A stretch of DNA of 37,603 bases from Alphaproteobacteria bacterium (GTDB lineage Bacteria > Pseudomonadota > Alphaproteobacteria > Caulobacterales > Maricaulaceae). Within the stretch, counting starts at the first letter, position 1. The number at the start of each line of letters is the position of its first letter. Of this stretch, positions 28,195 to 37,603 are shown one piece after another. The notes under the pieces are model-generated. The model had not been told where the DNA came from. It saw nothing but the letters and a program-made list of their open reading frames with translations, and ran no database searches. The translations under genes and the position numbers were made by a program. The stretch spans positions 1 through 37,603 of the forward strand of contig JAJFFL010000155.1 of the NCBI GenBank assembly GCA_021776705.1, in the 5' to 3' direction.

Positions 28195-29343
28195 ATGAGC
28201 CCGATGAAGCTGATTTCGACCACCGAAGCCCTCGCCGACGCCTGCGACCGCTTGAGCCGCAGCGACTTTGTCGCCGTCGATACGGAATTCATGCGCGAGT
28301 CGACCTATTGGCCGAAGCTCTGCCTGATCCAGGCCGCCGCCGGCGACGTCGAGGTTCTGATCGATCCGCTCGCCGACGGCATCGACCTCGCGCCATTCCT
28401 GGAATTGCTGCACGACCCGGGGACTTTGAAGGTCTTCCATGCGGCCCGGCAGGATCTGGAAATTTTCTTCCACATGACGGGGGACGTGCCGAAGCCCCTG
28501 TTTGACTCCCAAATCGCCGCCGCGGCCGTGGGTCTGGGAGACTCTATCGCTTACGACAATCTCGTCCGCGCGCTCTTGAACCGGCATGTCGACAAAAGCT
28601 CTCGATTCACCGACTGGTCCCAACGCCCGCTGTCGGAGAAGCAACTCGCCTACGCGCTTTCGGACGCCGTGCATCTGCGAGATCTCTATCCAAAGCTCCG
28701 CGAACGCCTGGAGAAAGCGGAACGCACGCGCTGGGTTGATGAAGAAATGGCGACGCTGGCGGCGCCGGCGACCTACCGCTTGGAACCGGACCAGGCTTGG
28801 CGGCGGTTGAAATTGCGCAAGCACACGCCGGGCTACGTCGCCGCCTTGATGGCCGCCGCGGCGTGGCGCGAACGCGAAGCGCAGGATCGCGACGTGCCAC
28901 GCTCCCGGATCCTCAAGGACGACGCGCTCTATGAAATCGCGCTGCAGCGCCCGCGCACGGAAGAGGCCCTGTCCGCGTTGCGGGCCGTGCCGCGAGGGTT
29001 TGAACGATCGCGCGCCGGAAGGTCGCTCGTCGACGTCCTCGCCGACGTGCAGGACAGCGACGCACCCAAGATCGACCGCCCGCCCCCGACGCCGCCGGGT
29101 CTTGGCCCGATCGTCGAACTCCTGAAAGTGCTCTTACGCCTTAAGGCGGAAGAACATGACGTCGCCGCCCGATTGATCGCCACCGTGCCGGACTTGGAGC
29201 GCATCGCCGCCGACGACGATGCGCCTGTTCCAGCCCTCAAGGGTTGGCGGCGCGGCGTGTTCGGCGACGCCGCGCTGGCGCTGAAGCGCGGCGAGGTCGC
29301 CTTGCGACTCAAAGGCGATCGGATCGTGGCGACGTCGGACTGA
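28195..29343 (+). CDS. rnd: Ribonuclease D
   Basis: FVAVDTEFMRESTYWPKLCLIQAAAGD...LKVFHAARQDLEIFFHMTGDVPKPLFDSQIAAAAVGLGDSIAYDNLV...TDWSQRPLSEKQLAYALSDAVHLRDLYPKL plus HRDC region. Confidence 0.95.
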   Translation: MSPMKLISTTEALADACDRLSRSDFVAVDTEFMRESTYWPKLCLIQAAAGDVEVLIDPLADGIDLAPFLELLHDPGTLKVFHAARQDLEIFFHMTGDVPKPLFDSQIAAAAVGLGDSIAYDNLVRALLNRHVDKSSRFTDWSQRPLSEKQLAYALSDAVHLRDLYPKLRERLEKAERTRWVDEEMATLAAPATYRLEPDQAWRRLKLRKHTPGYVAALMAAAAWREREAQDRDVPRSRILKDDALYEIALQRPRTEEALSALRAVPRGFERSRAGRSLVDVLADVQDSDAPKIDRPPPTPPGLGPIVELLKVLLRLKAEEHDVAARLIATVPDLERIAADDDAPVPALKGWRRGVFGDAALALKRGEVALRLKGDRIVATSD

Positions 29344-29350
29344 CCGACGG

Positions 29351-30928
29351 CTACGTCGTGACGATCTTGGGATCGCGGCCCAGCGCGGACGCGAAATGCA
29401 AAAAGCGGCGTTCGGCAGCCGATGTGTAGAGGCATTTCCCCGTTTCGGTGAGCGACAGTTCCACGTCCTGATCAGTCACGGCCAAATGGGCGTGGTCGAG
29501 GAGCGTCGCCGCCCGTCCTGAGAACGTGCAGGCGAAGCGCAGGCCGAGACCCAATTTGAAGGCGGCGTCCCGGCCTTCCTCCCGCAGAAGGCGCAACGGC
29601 GCGGCCAACGGAGCCGGGTCGCGACGGCCGCCGTAGCGGTGATGCACCGCCAGGGCCAGAAACACACGCTCCTCGTGGCTCACGCCGGCGACCGGCGCAT
29701 AGAGCGTCTCCAGACTCGCCAGCTCCGCGCGATGATCGGGGTGATGGCGGCCGCCCAAGTCCGCGGTACGGCACGCGGCCGAAAAAAGCACGGAGTCGCG
29801 GTCGGCGTCGAACACCGCGCCCATCGCCGCTCGCGCCGGTTCGAGCCAACTCTCCAGCGCCGGCCCGATCGCCGCAATCCCGCCGCTGCGCCGCGCGAGG
29901 GCTTCAAGACCCGCGACGAGCGGATCTCCGGCGCGTTCGTCTTCGCTCATGCGCGCAAAGAGCAGCCCTTCGCGCAGCCCGTAGGCCTGAACACGCACGC
30001 ACTTCACGCCCAACCGCTTGACCGCGCGTTCCAGAACAACCGCCGCAAGCGGAAGCGTTTCGGCCCGCCGTCTGGACACTTCCGGGACGCTCGCGATCGA
30101 CGCCACGCTTTGTTTGGCCACGAATTTGGCCAGATCGATCGCTTCGACGGCGGACAGTTCATAGCCGTGCAGCAAGCGAACGGGATGGCCGCGCGATTCC
30201 AAAGAAATGCGCGCGATCGCGCGCCACGCCCCGCCGACGGCGTAGAGGGTTTCGCGCGGCCCGGTGAAACGCCGCGCCGCTCGGCTCACAATCGTATCGA
30301 CGATTTTTCGCGCCGCCTTTAGGTCCCCGCCGCAGGCGCCGGCCAAGGCGAACGGCCCCAGCGGCAAGGTCATGCCCGACACGAATTCTCCGCCGTCGAC
30401 GACGGCGAACTCCAAGCTCGAGCCACCGAGATCGCCGACTATTCCGCTCGCGTCGGGCTCGCCGGCGATGATTCCAAGCGCCGACGCCCGCGCCTCCTCT
30501 TCGCCGGTGATGACGCTCAATTGAGCCCGCAAGATCTGGGCGACGCGCTTGGCGAACGCCGGACCATCCTTGGCTTCGCGAACCGCGGCCGTGGCCACGG
30601 CGATGACGTCCGTGACGCCGCGCGCGTCCAAGAACACGCGAAACCGCTCCAACGCCGCAACGGCCTCCGTCACGCCGTCGGGCGACAGCACGCCGGACTC
30701 CTGCAATCCGCGACCCAGCCCGACCGCGGACCGCTCATTCAAGATCGGCAGAATCGCCCGGCCTTCGATGCGGTAGAGAACCAATCGAATTGAGTTCGAG
30801 CCGACGTCCACGACCGCCGCGTCGCGAACGGCGACGGCGGCGGCGGGGGCAGGACGAACGGCCGCCGGAGCGAACGGACGCGCGACGCGCCCGAACAGGT
30901 CGGCGGCGTCACCCGCGCCGGTCGGCAT
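29351..30928 (-). CDS. ppx: Ppx/GppA family phosphatase (exopolyphosphatase)
   Basis: [21 protein letters not shown]...[18 protein letters not shown]...[14 protein letters not shown]...[16 protein letters not shown]; adjacent to ppk. Confidence 0.93.
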   Translation of the reverse strand: MPTGAGDAADLFGRVARPFAPAAVRPAPAAAVAVRDAAVVDVGSNSIRLVLYRIEGRAILPILNERSAVGLGRGLQESGVLSPDGVTEAVAALERFRVFLDARGVTDVIAVATAAVREAKDGPAFAKRVAQILRAQLSVITGEEEARASALGIIAGEPDASGIVGDLGGSSLEFAVVDGGEFVSGMTLPLGPFALAGACGGDLKAARKIVDTIVSRAARRFTGPRETLYAVGGAWRAIARISLESRGHPVRLLHGYELSAVEAIDLAKFVAKQSVASIASVPEVSRRRAETLPLAAVVLERAVKRLGVKCVRVQAYGLREGLLFARMSEDERAGDPLVAGLEALARRSGGIAAIGPALESWLEPARAAMGAVFDADRDSVLFSAACRTADLGGRHHPDHRAELASLETLYAPVAGVSHEERVFLALAVHHRYGGRRDPAPLAAPLRLLREEGRDAAFKLGLGLRFACTFSGRAATLLDHAHLAVTDQDVELSLTETGKCLYTSAAERRFLHFASALGRDPKIVTT

Positions 30929-33116
30929 GAGGTTGCTGCGGCGGCAGGTCGTTCTGCAACGCGCTTCCGCGGCCGGACAGGCTCGGGTTGTTCATGAAAT
31001 ACTCATGGGCGCTGAAAGGCTCGGCGATCGAGGAGGTGTCGACCCGCGTAAACGAGCCATCGGCGCCCATGTACCAGCTTTGGCGCTCGTCGTAGAGGTT
31101 TGCGATCATGATCTGACTGAGCACCTGCCGGTGAACCGTCTTGTTCTCGATCGGGGCCATGACTTCCACACGTCGTTCCAGATTGCGCGGCATCCAGTCG
31201 GCGGACGAAATGAACACCTTGTTTTCGGATGAAGGCATCTCGGCCCCGTTGGCGAAACACGAGATGCGGGAATGCTCGAGAAATCGCCCGACGATCGACT
31301 TCACGCGAATGTTGTCGGAAAGCCCGGCAACCCCCGGCCGCAGACAACAAATGCCGCGCATCACCAATTCGATTTTCACGCCGGCTTGGGACGCGCGGTA
31401 CAGGGCGTCGATGACATCAGGGTGCACAAGCGAATTCATTTTCGCCCAGATGCCCGACGGCTTCCCCGCGAGAGCGTTCTCAGCTTCGGTGTTGATCAGC
31501 TCCAAGATCTTTGATTTCAGATTGACCGGCGACAATCCAAATTTTTCGAGTTCGTCGGGTTCGGCGTAGCCGGTGACGAAATTGAACACCCGCCCCGCGT
31601 CGCGTCCGAAAGCCGGGTCCGCGGTAAACAGCGCCAAGTCGGTGTAGATCTTCGCCGTCACCGGGTGATAGTTGCCGGTGCCGACATGGGTGTAGGCTCG
31701 CAATCCGTCGGTCTCGCGCCGAACCACGAGACTCAGCTTGGCGTGGGTCTTCCACTCCATGAAGCCGTAGACGACTTGCACGCCGGCCCGTTCCAAGTCG
31801 CGGGCGAAATTGAGATTCGCCTCCTCGTCGAAGCGCGCCTTGAGTTCAACCAGAGCGGTGACGTTCTTGCCGGCCTCGGCCGCTTCGCACAACGCGGCGA
31901 CGATCGGCGACCCCTTCGACGTCCGGTACAATGTCTGCTTGATGGCGACGACGTTGGGATCGTCAGCGGCCTGCTTCAGAAATTGCACCACGACGTCGAA
32001 TGACTCGTAGGGATGATGGACGAGAATGTCCTTCTCCCGGATGGCGGCGAAACAGTCGCCGCCATGATCCCGAATGCGTTCGGGAAACCGCGCCTCGTAC
32101 GGCGGAAAGCGCAAGTCTTGCCGATCGTCCGGTATCAACTCGGACACGTCCTTCACGCCGAGAATGCCCTCGACCATGGTGATGTCCTGGGCCTGCGCCT
32201 CCAGTTCGCGCACGATGAAATCGCGCAGGGCCTCCGGCGCCGACGCGTCGATTTTCAGCCGCACAAGGACGCCCCGCCGCCGACGTTTGAGCGCCGACTC
32301 GAAGAACTCCACGAGATCTTCAGCTTCTTCTTCGATCTCGATATCGCTGTCGCGGATGATTCGAAACGCGCCGGTCTCGACGACACTTCGTCCTGGAAAC
32401 AGCGAGTCTAAAAACAGAGTCAGCACGTTTTCGATCGACATGTAGCGGCGCGCCGACCGGCCCGCAGCGTCCTTGGCCTCTGTCGGCAAGGCCACGAACC
32501 GCTCCACGCCTTGCGGAATCGGAACCAGCGCGTTCATGCGGCCGCCGTCTTTTCCCTTCAGGCGCAAGGCGATGTTGAAACCAAGGTTTGGGATGAAAGG
32601 AAACGGGTGCGCCGGATCCACCGCCAGCGGCGTGATCAAAGGAAAAATGCGGACCATGAAGTCTTCGCGCAGCCAGGCCTTTTCTTTTTTGGTGAGATCC
32701 GCTGGCTGCAGAACCTGGACGCTCGCCGCGTCCATCGCTTCGACAAGCGAGCGCCAGCACGCTTGCTGGTCGTCCATCAATTCGCTGGCGACCCGATTGA
32801 CGGCGTCGAGTTGTTCGGCAGGCGTCAAACCGTCCTGGCTGGGCGTCGTGACGCCGTTGCGGACCATCGCCCGCAGGCCCGCAACACGGACCATGAAAAA
32901 CTCATCCAGGTTGGAACCCGAAATCGCCAGAAAGCGAACTCGCTCCATCAACGGGTGATTGATGTTTTTGGCCTCGTCGAGGACGCGTCGGTTGAACTCG
33001 AGCCAAGACAGTTCGCGGTTGATGAATCGCCCAAGATCTTGAAACGGGTCCGGCGCGGCCTCCGCCGCCTCGACCACCGCCGCCGTCTTGGTGCGTTTGC
33101 GCGTTTTCGACGCCAA
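30909..33116 (-). CDS. ppk: Polyphosphate kinase 1
   Basis: [19 protein letters not shown]...[23 protein letters not shown]...[37 protein letters not shown]...[30 protein letters not shown] start. Confidence 0.97.
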   Translation of the reverse strand: MASKTRKRTKTAAVVEAAEAAPDPFQDLGRFINRELSWLEFNRRVLDEAKNINHPLMERVRFLAISGSNLDEFFMVRVAGLRAMVRNGVTTPSQDGLTPAEQLDAVNRVASELMDDQQACWRSLVEAMDAASVQVLQPADLTKKEKAWLREDFMVRIFPLITPLAVDPAHPFPFIPNLGFNIALRLKGKDGGRMNALVPIPQGVERFVALPTEAKDAAGRSARRYMSIENVLTLFLDSLFPGRSVVETGAFRIIRDSDIEIEEEAEDLVEFFESALKRRRRGVLVRLKIDASAPEALRDFIVRELEAQAQDITMVEGILGVKDVSELIPDDRQDLRFPPYEARFPERIRDHGGDCFAAIREKDILVHHPYESFDVVVQFLKQAADDPNVVAIKQTLYRTSKGSPIVAALCEAAEAGKNVTALVELKARFDEEANLNFARDLERAGVQVVYGFMEWKTHAKLSLVVRRETDGLRAYTHVGTGNYHPVTAKIYTDLALFTADPAFGRDAGRVFNFVTGYAEPDELEKFGLSPVNLKSKILELINTEAENALAGKPSGIWAKMNSLVHPDVIDALYRASQAGVKIELVMRGICCLRPGVAGLSDNIRVKSIVGRFLEHSRISCFANGAEMPSSENKVFISSADWMPRNLERRVEVMAPIENKTVHRQVLSQIMIANLYDERQSWYMGADGSFTRVDTSSIAEPFSAHEYFMNNPSLSGRGSALQNDLPPQQPHADRRG

Positions 33117-33139
33117 AGCCCGATTGCTCCCGTAGCCGC

Positions 33140-33790
33140 CTAACCGTCAACGCCGAACGTGTCTTGTGCCAGCGCACGGTTCACGCTCCGCCCCCGTCTC
33201 AAGGCTTCCGCGTCAAGGCGTTCGACCGCTGCGGCTGCTGCAGCGGGCGTGCGCTCAATCCGCCGCACAAGATACTCCAGCAGACCGTCGCTGGCTTCTA
33301 TCCCGCGATCCCCAAACAGTTTCTGAAGAATTCGCCGTGATTCCTCCTCGCCCGGTCGATCGACTTCGACGGCCGCGATCGCGCGCAGGCGAGAACGCAG
33401 GTCCGGCAAGTCCGCCCTCCACAATCCCGGCCGCGACCGCGCCGTCATCAGCACCGGGCCGAGAGCTCCGGTTCGAACTCCCTCCACGAAGGAAAACAAC
33501 GCCCGTGCGTCTTCAACCTCGTCCGCGCGGTCGAGCACGACCGGGCCCGACGTTGGCGCGCCGGCTAGATCGGCGTCGAGCCAGACCGCTCCGACATCGG
33601 CGGCCCAAACCGCGGCGAGGTGCGACTTGCCGACGCCCGCGGGCCCCACAAAGGCCAGAGCCCCGCCCAACCAGTCACGCCAATGGGCGAACGCCGCCCG
33701 CGCCGCCGCGTTCGCCGGACCCTCGACAAGCGTGGCGCGCGGATCGCGATCCAGCGGCGGGAACGGGAGCGCCAGGCGCTCCGCCGTCAT
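33140..33790 (-). CDS. hdaA: DnaA-related regulator of replication initiation (HdaA-like)
   Basis: [31 protein letters not shown]... [59 protein letters not shown]: DnaA-like AAA+ fold, next to ppk as in other alphaproteobacteria. Confidence 0.85.
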   Translation of the reverse strand: MTAERLALPFPPLDRDPRATLVEGPANAAARAAFAHWRDWLGGALAFVGPAGVGKSHLAAVWAADVGAVWLDADLAGAPTSGPVVLDRADEVEDARALFSFVEGVRTGALGPVLMTARSRPGLWRADLPDLRSRLRAIAAVEVDRPGEEESRRILQKLFGDRGIEASDGLLEYLVRRIERTPAAAAAAVERLDAEALRRGRSVNRALAQDTFGVDG

Positions 33791-34851
33791 CGCCGGGACG
33801 CGCCGAAGCCAAACCCGCCGGTCAGCCGGGCGACGTACACGACGTCCGAGGTTTGCAGGTCCACGCCCCGCTCCGACAATTCCAGCGCCAGCTGATCCGG
33901 CCGGCCCCGATGATTCACCGTCATCAGCGCCCCGTCGCGAGTCATCGCGTCAAGCCGCGCGTCTTCGATCAGCGACGCGCCGCCCAAAGCGGTCTGCAAT
34001 CGCCGCCAATCCGCGAGGCCGTCGTACAGCACCGAAATTCGAACCTCGTTGGTTCCTCCGCCGCGCACGATCGCCCGACGTTTCCATTCTTCCTGCAGCA
34101 CGGCCGCGGTCCGGGTCGCCAACTCGTCCAGCGCCCGGGCGCCGAGCACCCCGCGGTCGATGATCGCGGCGCCTTCGCCGAAACGAACTTCCGTCAATGA
34201 CGCGCCGGCGCCGGACCCCGACGGTTGCGCCCGCGCCACGAGGACACGGTCGGCGCCGTATCGCTTCGCCAAGCTTTCCAGCCGCACCGTGTCGAGGCGG
34301 GCGACGGCTTCCGCCGGCAGATTGGAAATTTCCTCCAAGTCACCGACCGGCGCGATCAGCGGCACCAACTCGCGATCGAAGCCGCCGTTGCGCAACGCGT
34401 CGAGCCACGGATTGTCCGACCACAACCGCGTTTCACCGTTTTCGCGCCAGAGCGGCACCACAACCACCGGTCGCGAGCGGCTCTCGACAAACGGCGTGTC
34501 GGCGCCGCGCAGCACAGCGCGCACCGACGCCGGATCGAACGAGAATGTGAGGGTGGCGATGTAGCGTGTGCCGGAGGCCTTCTCGTTTTGCACCTGCATG
34601 CCGGTCACCAATTGGTTGGCGAACGTTGAATCGACCACGGGCAAAAGGCCCTGGTCTTCCGGCAGCGTGAGCCGTTCGAACAGTCGCCGGGCGGCGGCGG
34701 CCTGGCCGTTGGCCAAGGCCACGTCACGGGCCGCGGCGCCGCTGGCCGCGGTCGCATCCACCTTGACCCCGGCGACGGTGAAAACGTCCTGGGCCGAGGC
34801 CCCGAAAGCGGCCGCGACGGCGGCGAACAAGGCGGTCAAGACGACGCGCAT
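33787..34851 (-). CDS. DUF2066 domain-containing secreted protein
   Basis: [63 protein letters not shown] typical DUF2066 start; 4-nt ATGA overlap with hdaA. Confidence 0.85.
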   Translation of the reverse strand: MRVVLTALFAAVAAAFGASAQDVFTVAGVKVDATAASGAAARDVALANGQAAAARRLFERLTLPEDQGLLPVVDSTFANQLVTGMQVQNEKASGTRYIATLTFSFDPASVRAVLRGADTPFVESRSRPVVVVPLWRENGETRLWSDNPWLDALRNGGFDRELVPLIAPVGDLEEISNLPAEAVARLDTVRLESLAKRYGADRVLVARAQPSGSGAGASLTEVRFGEGAAIIDRGVLGARALDELATRTAAVLQEEWKRRAIVRGGGTNEVRISVLYDGLADWRRLQTALGGASLIEDARLDAMTRDGALMTVNHRGRPDQLALELSERGVDLQTSDVVYVARLTGGFGFGASRR

Positions 34852-34961
34852 GCGGTGCTCCTTCACAGATTTGTGCCGACTATAGCGGTCCCCAGGCCGC
34901 GTGCGAACCTTGCGCCGCGCCCCGGATCGCGCTGATCTGCGCCCAATCGTCCGGAGCCGCC

Positions 34962-35996
34962 ATGCCTTCATCGGATTCCAAGGGCCTGACCTACGCCGAC
35001 GCCGGGGTGGACATCGACGCCGGCGAACGCCTCGTCGACCTCGTCAAGCCGATGGCGGCCTCGACCCGGCGCCCTGGCGCGACGCCGGCTTTGGGCGGCT
35101 TTGGGGCCTTGTTCGACCTCAAGGCCGCCGGATATGCGGACCCCTTGCTCGTCTCGGGCACGGACGGAGTCGGCACCAAGCTGGAGATCGCCGCCGCCGC
35201 CGGCCGCCACGACACCATTGGAATTGATCTTGTCGCCATGTGCGTCAACGACGTCTTGGCGCAAGGGGCCGAGCCGCTGTTTTTTCTGGACTATTTCGCC
35301 ACCGGAAAATTGGCGGCCGACGCCGCGGCGGTCGTCGTCGCCGGAATCGCGGAAGGCTGCCGGCGCGCGAACTGCGCCTTGATCGGCGGCGAAACCGCCG
35401 AAATGCCGGGCATGTACGACGCCGGACGCTACGACCTGGCGGGCTTCGTGGTCGGCGCCGTCGACCGGCTTCAGTTGCTGCCGAAACTCGACGCCATGCG
35501 GCCCGGCGACGCGCTCGTCGCGGTGGCGTCCTCGGGGCCGCATTCAAACGGCTATTCCTTGATTCGCAAGATCGTCGAGCGCGCGGGCCTGGCCTACGAC
35601 GCCCCGGCGCCCTTCGCGCCCGACCGATCGCTCGGCGACGCCTTGCTCGAACCCACTCGGATCTATGTCCGCTCGCTGCTGCCGCTGATCCAGGCCGGCC
35701 GGATCAAGGGACTCGCTCATATCACCGGCGGAGGCTTGGTCGAAAACCCGCCGCGGATGACGCCGGAAAACTTGGCGCCCCGCATCGACCACGCATCCTG
35801 GACGCTGCCGCCCGTGTTCGAGTGGCTGCGCGACGCCGGCGCCGTCGCCGAAGCGGAGATGCGCCGCGCCTTCAACTGCGGCGTCGGCCTGGTTCTCGCT
35901 GTCGAAGCCCGCGACGCGGACGAGATCGTGGCGGTGTTGACGGCGGCCGGAGAAGTCGCCTGGACGTGCGGCGAACTGACGCCGTCGTCGCCGTGA
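34962..35996 (+). CDS. purM: Phosphoribosylformylglycinamidine cyclo-ligase
   Basis: [13 protein letters not shown]...[33 protein letters not shown]...[32 protein letters not shown]...[11 protein letters not shown]...[14 protein letters not shown]. Confidence 0.97.
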   Translation: MPSSDSKGLTYADAGVDIDAGERLVDLVKPMAASTRRPGATPALGGFGALFDLKAAGYADPLLVSGTDGVGTKLEIAAAAGRHDTIGIDLVAMCVNDVLAQGAEPLFFLDYFATGKLAADAAAVVVAGIAEGCRRANCALIGGETAEMPGMYDAGRYDLAGFVVGAVDRLQLLPKLDAMRPGDALVAVASSGPHSNGYSLIRKIVERAGLAYDAPAPFAPDRSLGDALLEPTRIYVRSLLPLIQAGRIKGLAHITGGGLVENPPRMTPENLAPRIDHASWTLPPVFEWLRDAGAVAEAEMRRAFNCGVGLVLAVEARDADEIVAVLTAAGEVAWTCGELTPSSP

Positions 35997-36616
35997 CGCC
36001 GCGCCGCGTCGCCATCTTGATCTCCGGCCGGGGCACCAACATGGTCGCTCTGCTCGACGCCATGGCGGCCGACGACTTTCCCGCCACCTGCGCCGTGGTG
36101 TTGTCCAACCGCGGCGACGCCAAGGGACTGGAGACGGCCGCCTCGCGAGGCCTTGCGACCGGCGTCGTCGACCACACCGCCTACCCCGACCGCGAACGGT
36201 TTGAAATCGAGCTTCACGCCCGCTTGCTCAACGCCGACGCGGACCTCGTGTGCCTGGCCGGGTTCATGCGGGTGCTGACACCGTACCTGGTGAGCAAATG
36301 GGCGGGGCGGATGCTCAACATTCACCCGTCGCTGCTTCCGGCGTTTCCCGGACTGCACACCCACCGGAGGGCGCTCGACGCCCGCGTCCGGATTCACGGC
36401 TGCACGGTTCACGAGGTGACGGCGGGCGTGGACGCCGGACCGATCGTCGGCCAAGCCGCCATCCCGATCTTGCCGGGCGACGACCCCGACACCCTGGCCA
36501 CGCGCGTGCTCGAGGCCGAACATGGGCTCTATCCGGCATGCCTGAAGCGGTTCGTGACCGGCGCGGAAGACCCGCCGCCGTCGTTCACGTCGCCGGTCTA
36601 CAACCCAGGCGTTTAG
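35993..36616 (+). CDS. purN: Phosphoribosylglycinamide formyltransferase
   Basis: [24 protein letters not shown]...[43 protein letters not shown]...[24 protein letters not shown] start in a GTGA overlap with the purM stop. Confidence 0.95.
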   Translation: MTPRRVAILISGRGTNMVALLDAMAADDFPATCAVVLSNRGDAKGLETAASRGLATGVVDHTAYPDRERFEIELHARLLNADADLVCLAGFMRVLTPYLVSKWAGRMLNIHPSLLPAFPGLHTHRRALDARVRIHGCTVHEVTAGVDAGPIVGQAAIPILPGDDPDTLATRVLEAEHGLYPACLKRFVTGAEDPPPSFTSPVYNPGV

Positions 36617-37035
36617 CCGACGATTTCAGCGTCTTTGAAGAAGAACTTGATCTCGCGCGCCGCGGTTTCCGGCTTGTCCGACCCGTGCACCGAGTTTTCG
36701 CCGATGGATTGAGCGAATTCCTTGCGGATCGTGCCGGCGCTCGCTTCGGCCGGATTCGTCGCGCCCATCACGCCGCGGTAGGTCTTGATCGCGTCGTCGC
36801 CTTCCAGGACCTGCACGACGACCGGGCCGGACATCATGAAGTCGACAAGCTCGCCGAAAAAGCCGCGCTCGCTGTGTTCGGCGTAAAAACCTTCCGCCTG
36901 CTCGCGCGTCAGTCGGATGCGTTTTTGCGCGACGATCCGAAGGCCCGCCTCTTCAATTTTCATGTTGATCGCGCCGATGAGATTGCGCGCGGTGGCGTCG
37001 GGTTTGATGATGGACAGCGTGCGTTCGACAGCCAT
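36613..37035 (-). CDS. ndk: Nucleoside diphosphate kinase
   Basis: [23 protein letters not shown]...[43 protein letters not shown] with catalytic His context NSVHGSD. Confidence 0.97.
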   Translation of the reverse strand: MAVERTLSIIKPDATARNLIGAINMKIEEAGLRIVAQKRIRLTREQAEGFYAEHSERGFFGELVDFMMSGPVVVQVLEGDDAIKTYRGVMGATNPAEASAGTIRKEFAQSIGENSVHGSDKPETAAREIKFFFKDAEIVG

Positions 37036-37354
37036 GTCGGGCGTTCCTCACGAACAGAAATGACGGGAAATCATTTGTTGGTCTTGGGTCGGGCGTTCGT
37101 CTAGCGCTCTGGGCGCGCGCCGTAAAGCGCCCCGTAACGAGCGCCGAGCCGCCGACGTGAAAACCGGCGGCCGAAACGGCGCGACGCCGTCAGCGGTAAC
37201 CTGTGGCGGCGTGGCGCAATTCACACAGACTCGCGGACTTTCGCGGCTGTCTGCTGTCGCGCATTGAACCGCGCACGCCGACGCCTCAAATCGCGTGAAG
37301 TCGCGCGGATATCGCGCGCAATCAGGACCGATCGTCCAACTAGAGGTTTGAGAA

Positions 37355-37603
37355 ATGATCCGAATTCAACATGCCGTCGCGGCTCTCGCGGCCGGCGCGG
37401 CCCTATCAGCTCCGGCGCTGGCGCAAGACGGCCAGTTCCATGCCGGCGTGGGCTACAATCACATCATGCTGGAAGACGTCGATTTGGGCGCCGCCGTGTT
37501 TCGTGGCGGCTGGGACTTCCACCCGAACTTCGGCATCGAAGCCGAAGGTCAGTTCGGCGTCCTTGACGACGACATCGGCCCGATCGACGTCAGCCTGGAC
37601 TAC
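37355..37603 (+). CDS. Outer-membrane beta-barrel protein, N-terminal part (truncated by window end)
   Basis: MIRIQHAVAALAAGAALSAPALAQDGQFHAGVGYNHIMLEDVDLGAAVFRGGWDFHPNFGIEAEGQFGVLDDDIGPIDVSLDY: signal peptide plus alternating porin-like strands. Confidence 0.75.
   Translation, partial: MIRIQHAVAALAAGAALSAPALAQDGQFHAGVGYNHIMLEDVDLGAAVFRGGWDFHPNFGIEAEGQFGVLDDDIGPIDVSLDY

Overview
GC-rich chromosomal window, alphaproteobacterial by gene content and order (hdaA-ppk-ppx-rnd-aspS, accBC-aat-DUF2155-mlaD-NDUFA12, B12-dependent nrdJ). I see no mobile element, CRISPR array, rRNA or tRNA. Most of it is housekeeping: M23 peptidase/bactofilin, prfB, PBP1A, AmiC amidase, RNase E, M48 peptidase, DsbA, thiS/thiG, aroQ, accBC, aat, mlaD, nrdJ, aspS, rnd, ppx, ppk, hdaA, purMN, ndk and a partial outer-membrane barrel. 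The accessory part is 22157-26122: four consecutive same-strand genes for secreted pentapeptide-repeat (beta-helix) proteins. All four share an N-terminal CxxC(D/N) motif and a C-terminal ACG...LPxxL...C motif. The third and fourth carry an uninterrupted histidine ladder: 7 and 6 His residues spaced exactly 20 aa (60 nt) apart, which is one beta-helix turn. It is flanked by Asp/Asp (HxDFD) in one protein and Asn/Gly (HxNFG) in the other. The second fuses a pentapeptide beta-helix to a long charged coiled coil. I consider this cluster the best candidate for an undescribed system. Other points: a prfB +1 programmed frameshift missed by the ORF track, an internally duplicated NDUFA12-family protein, and a probable AUU start codon for aat. 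All family calls are by reading the sequence; no searches were run.
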